This document shows, piece by piece, positions 60,079-64,000 of a stretch of DNA of 64,000 nucleotides. Positions within the stretch are counted from its first letter, which is position 1, and the number at the start of each line of letters is the position of its first letter. Position numbers and translations under genes: made by a program. Below the pieces are notes generated by a model. The model did no database searches. It saw only the letters and a program-made list of their open reading frames with translations, and was not told the DNA's origin. Origin of the DNA: Thysanoteuthis rhombus (Eukaryota > Mollusca > Cephalopoda > Oegopsida > Thysanoteuthidae). Where the stretch lies: NCBI GenBank assembly GCA_963457665.1, contig OY735231.1, positions 36,028,337 through 36,092,336 on the forward strand. Reading direction: 5' to 3'.

Positions 60079-61030
60079 TCTTACACAAAAATACGTAAAG
60101 ATATATTCATCGTCATCATCATATAACATCCGTCGTTGGATATAGACCTTTCCCAGGATTTGCCACAATCCTTTCTCATGGGCGTCGCTGAGCCAGTATT
60201 TCCTAAATTTGTCCATTTCATCCCTCCAACTTGTATTCTGTCGGCCTCGGTTTCTCATGTGATCATGTGATCTTACACAAAAATACGTAAAGATATATTC
60301 ATCGTCATCATTTTTTAACATCCGTCGTTGGATATACACCTTTCCCAGGATTTGCCACAATCCTCTCTCATGGGCGTCGCGGAGCCAGTATTTCCTAAAT
60401 TTGTCCATTTCATCCCTCCAACTAGTGTTCTGTCGGCCTCAGTTTCTCCTGTGATCTGTGGGGATCCATGTTGTGAGTCGTGACCTCCATCGATTGTCTT
60501 TCATTCTTGCAACATGGCCTGTTCATTGCTATTTTAGATTTTTAATAGTTTCTATGATGTGTCGGACTCCCGTTTTCTTCCTTATATACTCTGCTGTCTT
60601 GTTATCTCTCCATGTAAGGTTGAGCATGATTCTCTCATGTGCACGTTGCATGGTTCTCATTTTGCAGGTCTGTCTCTTGGTTAGGCTCCTTGTTTCAGCT
60701 CCATAAGTGACTATCAGGAAAATGCATTGGTTGTATGCCCTTCTTTTTAGGATCCCTGGGATCGTTTGGATTTTGAAAGTTGACGTTGATCTGCCGAAGG
60801 ATTGCCATCCCAGAGTGATTCTTTGCTTGATTTCCTCCTCTTTTGAGGGTCTCATGGAGATGCGTTGTCCTAAGTAGATGTAGTGGTCTCCCTTGCCGAG
60901 TTTTGCATCTTCTATCTTGACAGTTATGTTCTTATTTTCAACACGATTGTTGCACTTGATTTTTCGTTTTACTGAAGTTCATATGTAGGCCGACGTTTTT
61001 GCTTTCTTTGTTAAATATAAAAGATGAGAG
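60079..61030 (-). pseudogene. RTE-type LINE fragment with a 192-bp tandem duplication
   Basis: The minus strand encodes, from 61030 downward, NVGLHMNFSKTKN, ITLGWQSFGRSTSTF, YGAETRSLTKRQTCK, AHERIMLNLTW, IRKKTGVRHIIETIKNLK and the DKFRKYWLRDAHERGLWQIL tail. It thus reaches further into the RT thumb region than the other copies. The 3'-most 192 bp are duplicated in tandem (60079-60270 and 60271-60462), giving two WLRDAHE/WLSDAHE tails. Frameshifts interrupt it. The 3' end carries only a short ATC run. Confidence 0.8.
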
Positions 61031-61329
61031 TTGCAGAAGACTTACAGGATTTTTTTTCTCGGTCAATGCTTCCTCTGTTAAATGGAGTGGAAGATGCTTA
61101 TAGCAGGCAACATTTAGTACCACGTCTAGAATTACGACAGTATATAACGAGCTTTTTCCGGATTTAACGGTGAAAAGACTTTGGAAAAATAAGCAAAATA
61201 TCATTCAATAAATAAGGAAAGGATTCAAATTAATTCAAACATTTACGAGCAATATCAAAACGTGCGCAATTTTTGTTCAGTGTCTGGAAAATATCCACAG
61301 AAATTGGGCATACATACACGTACTCTCCA

Positions 61330-61735
61330 TGAGATCTTTAAAAGCGGATGAAATCAAGTGAAGAATCACTCTGGGATGGCAAGCCTTCGGCAGATCAAAC
61401 TGAACTTCCAAAAACCAAACGATCCCAATAATCCTAAAAAGAAGGGTACATAACCAATGCAATCTCCCGATAGTCACTTATGGAGCTGAAACATGGAACC
61501 TAACCAAGAGACAGACCTGCAAACTGAGAACTATGGAATGCGCACATGGAGAGATCACAAGACAATACAGTATATCAGGAAGAAAACAGGAGTCCGACAC
61601 ATCATAGGAACTATCAAAAACCTCAAATGGCAATGGGCAGGCCATGTCGCAAGAATGCAAGATAATCAATGGACATCACGACTCACAACATGGATCCCCG
61701 GAGATTAAAAGACTGATGATGATGATGAATATGAC
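61330..61735 (+). pseudogene. RTE-type LINE fragment
   Basis: Same region as the preceding element on the opposite strand: CACTCTGGGATGGCAAGCC, then LTKRQTCKLRTM-type sequence, GVRHIIGTIKNLKWQWAGHV, DNQWTSRLTTWIPGD and a GATGATGATGATG tail. The two copies lie back to back with their 5' sides facing. Confidence 0.75.
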
Positions 61736-61989
61736 GACAACACGTACGCACTGAGGCACACACAAACATATATACACATGCGCATATGCACATATGCATA
61801 AACGCACACACTCGTATTTATTATTATATCAGTTCATTTTTATAAAATGTCTTCCACTCTTTCTTCTTTTTTATCTTTAACCATAGGTAATTACACATAT
61901 TGACCATATTCAAAAGATGACGTACATTAACATTGAATCAAATCACCCAATATCAGTACTTAAACAGAAGCCATCAATACTAGAATTGA

Positions 61990-62815
61990 GAATAATTCTG
62001 CACCCCAAAAAATCTCGTGAAAAGAAAGAATTATATAATTACGCCTTTAGAAAGTAGCTTCTATGACTAATAGATTTATAGAAAACATAGATGACAATAC
62101 CTCTAACAGCAACATCAAGGGCAAGAAAAATAGAAAAAGAAAAATCAATTGGTTCAACCCACCTTCCAGCAAACTAATAAAAACCAATATTGGAAAAGAT
62201 ATTCTCCAACTACCAGCCTAAAAATTTCCTATAGAAAATCCACTACATAAGATTCTTAGAAATTCAGCTGCGGTTGTACCAGAGATATAGATGATATTAT
62301 GAATTTATGTAATAAAAAAGTAATAAAATCTAACAATGATATCAACAATTACAATAGGAGCATAAATAGTGTAACTAGAATAAATGTAACTGTAGAAATG
62401 AAAACACGTGTATCGTAAATAGCAAATGTACTACCGAGAGCTGTATATATTTAGCAACAATCACAACAACTGAACGAACACGCAACATATATATTAGATT
62501 GGAGTCTCAGAGACCCAATGGAAATCTAGATACTACAACCACAATAGATCCGTCCCGATCTTGAAACCAAAATTTCAAACTGCACTCTCAAAATATTTAT
62601 GGCAACTTAAAAAAAATTACGCTCTCGGTGAAATGGGCTATTATCAGTAACCCCAAACCTCCAGATGATTTCAAAGACAAATACTACTGGGAACAAAAAA
62701 TAAACTAAGAATCATAAAATCTAAAGAGAGGAAAAAACTTTCTGAAGCATAGAAACAAAGTTATGTCAAAATGTAGACACAATGAAGAACTTAAACTGGA
62801 ACCCGACTAAACACA
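61990..62815 (+). pseudogene. Penelope-like element remnant with GIY-YIG endonuclease region
   Basis: Plus-strand blocks in order: RKRKINWFNPPSSKLIKTNI then GKDILQL (62120-62220), LHKILRNSA, a Cys-rich CNCRNENTCIVNSKCT (62390-62440), SCIYLATITT, NIYIRL, then in another frame QTALSKYLWQLKKNYALGEM (62577-62637) and MSKCRHNEELKLEPD (62765-62810). These correspond to the KxxIxWFNPPxxxxVKTNIGK connector, the Cys motif, and the GIY-YIG nuclease with TxLSKYIWxLK of Penelope-like elements. Several frameshifts and stops. The RT palm upstream is not present. Confidence 0.7.
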
Positions 62816-62875
62816 CGTTAACACTACATTTCCATAAGAGAATGATATAATATAAACAAAAAACATCCACTTCAG

Positions 62876-62920
<45 letters not shown>
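62876..62920. repeat. (AAT)n microsatellite
   Basis: About fifteen AAT triplets. No RLE-LINE sequence adjoins it. Confidence 0.95.
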
Positions 62921-62922
<2 letters not shown>

Positions 62923-62924
62923 CA

Positions 62925-63590
62925 CCTACTACAATCCACTTAAAGTCACACCATAAATCTAAATCTTTTAGTACTAAACACTCGCTACAAAAATTGACTA
63001 TTAATAACTATGTATAATAAGAGAGTCAAAATAGACTGCACAATTATTAACCTCAAAGGCTCCTAACCATCACGATAATGTTAAACTACCCCAAATAAAA
63101 CTAGGAAATACTGCACAAAACATATACAGAATCAGAATCCAACGGTTTAATAGTACCACAAATTAGGCAAAAACTCGACTTACTGCCACCCAGGCACCTA
63201 TCTACTAACCTAATACAAATCCACACTCTACCCAAAGTAACAATAATTAATTCAATACCAATATAGTTTTGATACCCAAATTTACATTGAGACGATACAA
63301 TGATAATATTGTCCCCAAAATTGAAGTTAGAGGATAAAACTACATCAATCACAATAGGAGAATATACACCGATGTCAAAAATGAAAATAACTAAAATAAA
63401 AATGATTATGATTAAAAATCAATTTAAAGTAAACATTCACATGTTGAAACACCCACGTATCATTAAATTTACACTACAGTTACACCTCCCTTATGACCCA
63501 CTCAACAAAATATGCTTATAAACCAGTTTGCCCCTTATGATCTTCGCTAACATCACATTAACACAGCAAAACCAAAAAATGAAACATGAA
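62925..63590. other. No recognisable gene
   Basis: A-rich sequence with short ORFs only. Confidence 0.4.
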
Positions 63591-63599
63591 GAAAGCATT

Positions 63600-63860
63600 A
63601 TACCGATTACGTTTCCGCTGTTTTCAAGTTTTTCTGTGTAATTAGTATTCTTAAAGATGATATCATAAGTTGGTTCGCACGCAGTCTGAGATTAAAATAC
63701 AGCAGATTCAAAATTCATGTGGGTGATCACTCAATAGAAGTTACACGAACAGCGAGTCGCGTCTGATGTTCTACTTATTGATCCTCATCATGGCTAAATA
63801 CGTTTTGTTTTTTATGTGAAGTGAGAGTGTGTTGTGGAATGTGCTTATGATTTGTATATG
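63600..63860 (-). repeat. Diverged dispersed repeat, copy 3 (inverted, partial)
   Basis: Its reverse complement contains TTTTAATCTCAGACTGCGTG, ATGATATCATCTTTAAGAAT, TACTAATTACACAGAAAAAC and AACGTATTTAGCCATGATGA, matching the 56580-56730 part of copy 2 and the 12840-13010 part of copy 1. Confidence 0.55.
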
Positions 63861-64000
63861 GCCGGGTTTTCTTTTCGTTAGAAAGTGTTAAGGTTTCTTC
63901 CCTGAGTATTACAGTGGCCCATTTTATTTGGTTATTTGCATCTTCTAGATCACCGTTCAGTGAAATGTAGAAAGTTATAGCTGTGATAAGATCATTATCT

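Overview
The window looks like a piece of an AT-rich, repeat-dense animal genome. Introns follow GT-AG rules, coding exons are small and far apart, and the background is full of transposon debris and long (TA)n tracts. A cephalopod mollusc, probably an octopod, fits best: such genomes combine long introns, many (TA)n arrays, tRNA-type SINEs, RTE-like LINEs and Penelope-like elements. This is inference, since no taxonomic marker gene is present. No bacterial or viral gene set, CRISPR array or intact tRNA gene is visible.

Only one host gene is well supported, on the + strand. Its last three exons lie at 38273-38836, 42847-43131 and 45443-46026, with a polyadenylation signal at 46070. All joins are phase 1. 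They encode a von Willebrand factor A (VWA) domain with an intact metal site, a Thr/Pro mucin-like linker, and a second VWA-like domain whose metal site is destroyed. The 5' exons are not secured; a 31-nt microexon candidate lies at 26859.

Almost everything else is mobile DNA. (1) A LINE with a restriction-like endonuclease (Dong/R4-type) has an uninterrupted 1203-codon ORF at 30798-34409 (- strand). Three further copies lie at 3277-3915, 5480-6030 and 36130-36629; the full-length copy and two of the others abut AAT/ATT microsatellites. (2) RTE-type LINE tails with GAT/ATC-rich 3' ends lie at 4005, 15119, 16588, 39025, 60079 and 61330. (3) Penelope-like remnants lie at 4440-5110, 57030-57815 and 61990-62815. 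(4) Mariner/Tc1-type remnants lie at 8880, 22440, 24927 and 28398, the last with clear terminal inverted repeats. (5) A hAT-like MITE lies at 41406. (6) A ~2 kb inverted-repeat element at 49030-51065 carries a decayed multicopy ORF. (7) A foldback-like element at 53825-55427 has arms built from ~16-bp units.

There are also tRNA-like and 5S-rRNA-like retroposons, a palindromic repeat family with a hammerhead-like core, a diverged dispersed repeat present three times, a 105-bp minisatellite, and about twenty (TA)n or compound microsatellites. Intervals with nothing recognisable are listed as such. The most unusual items are the foldback-like element, the ORF-bearing inverted-repeat element, the AAT-associated LINE with its neighbouring 900-bp duplication, and the palindromic repeat.
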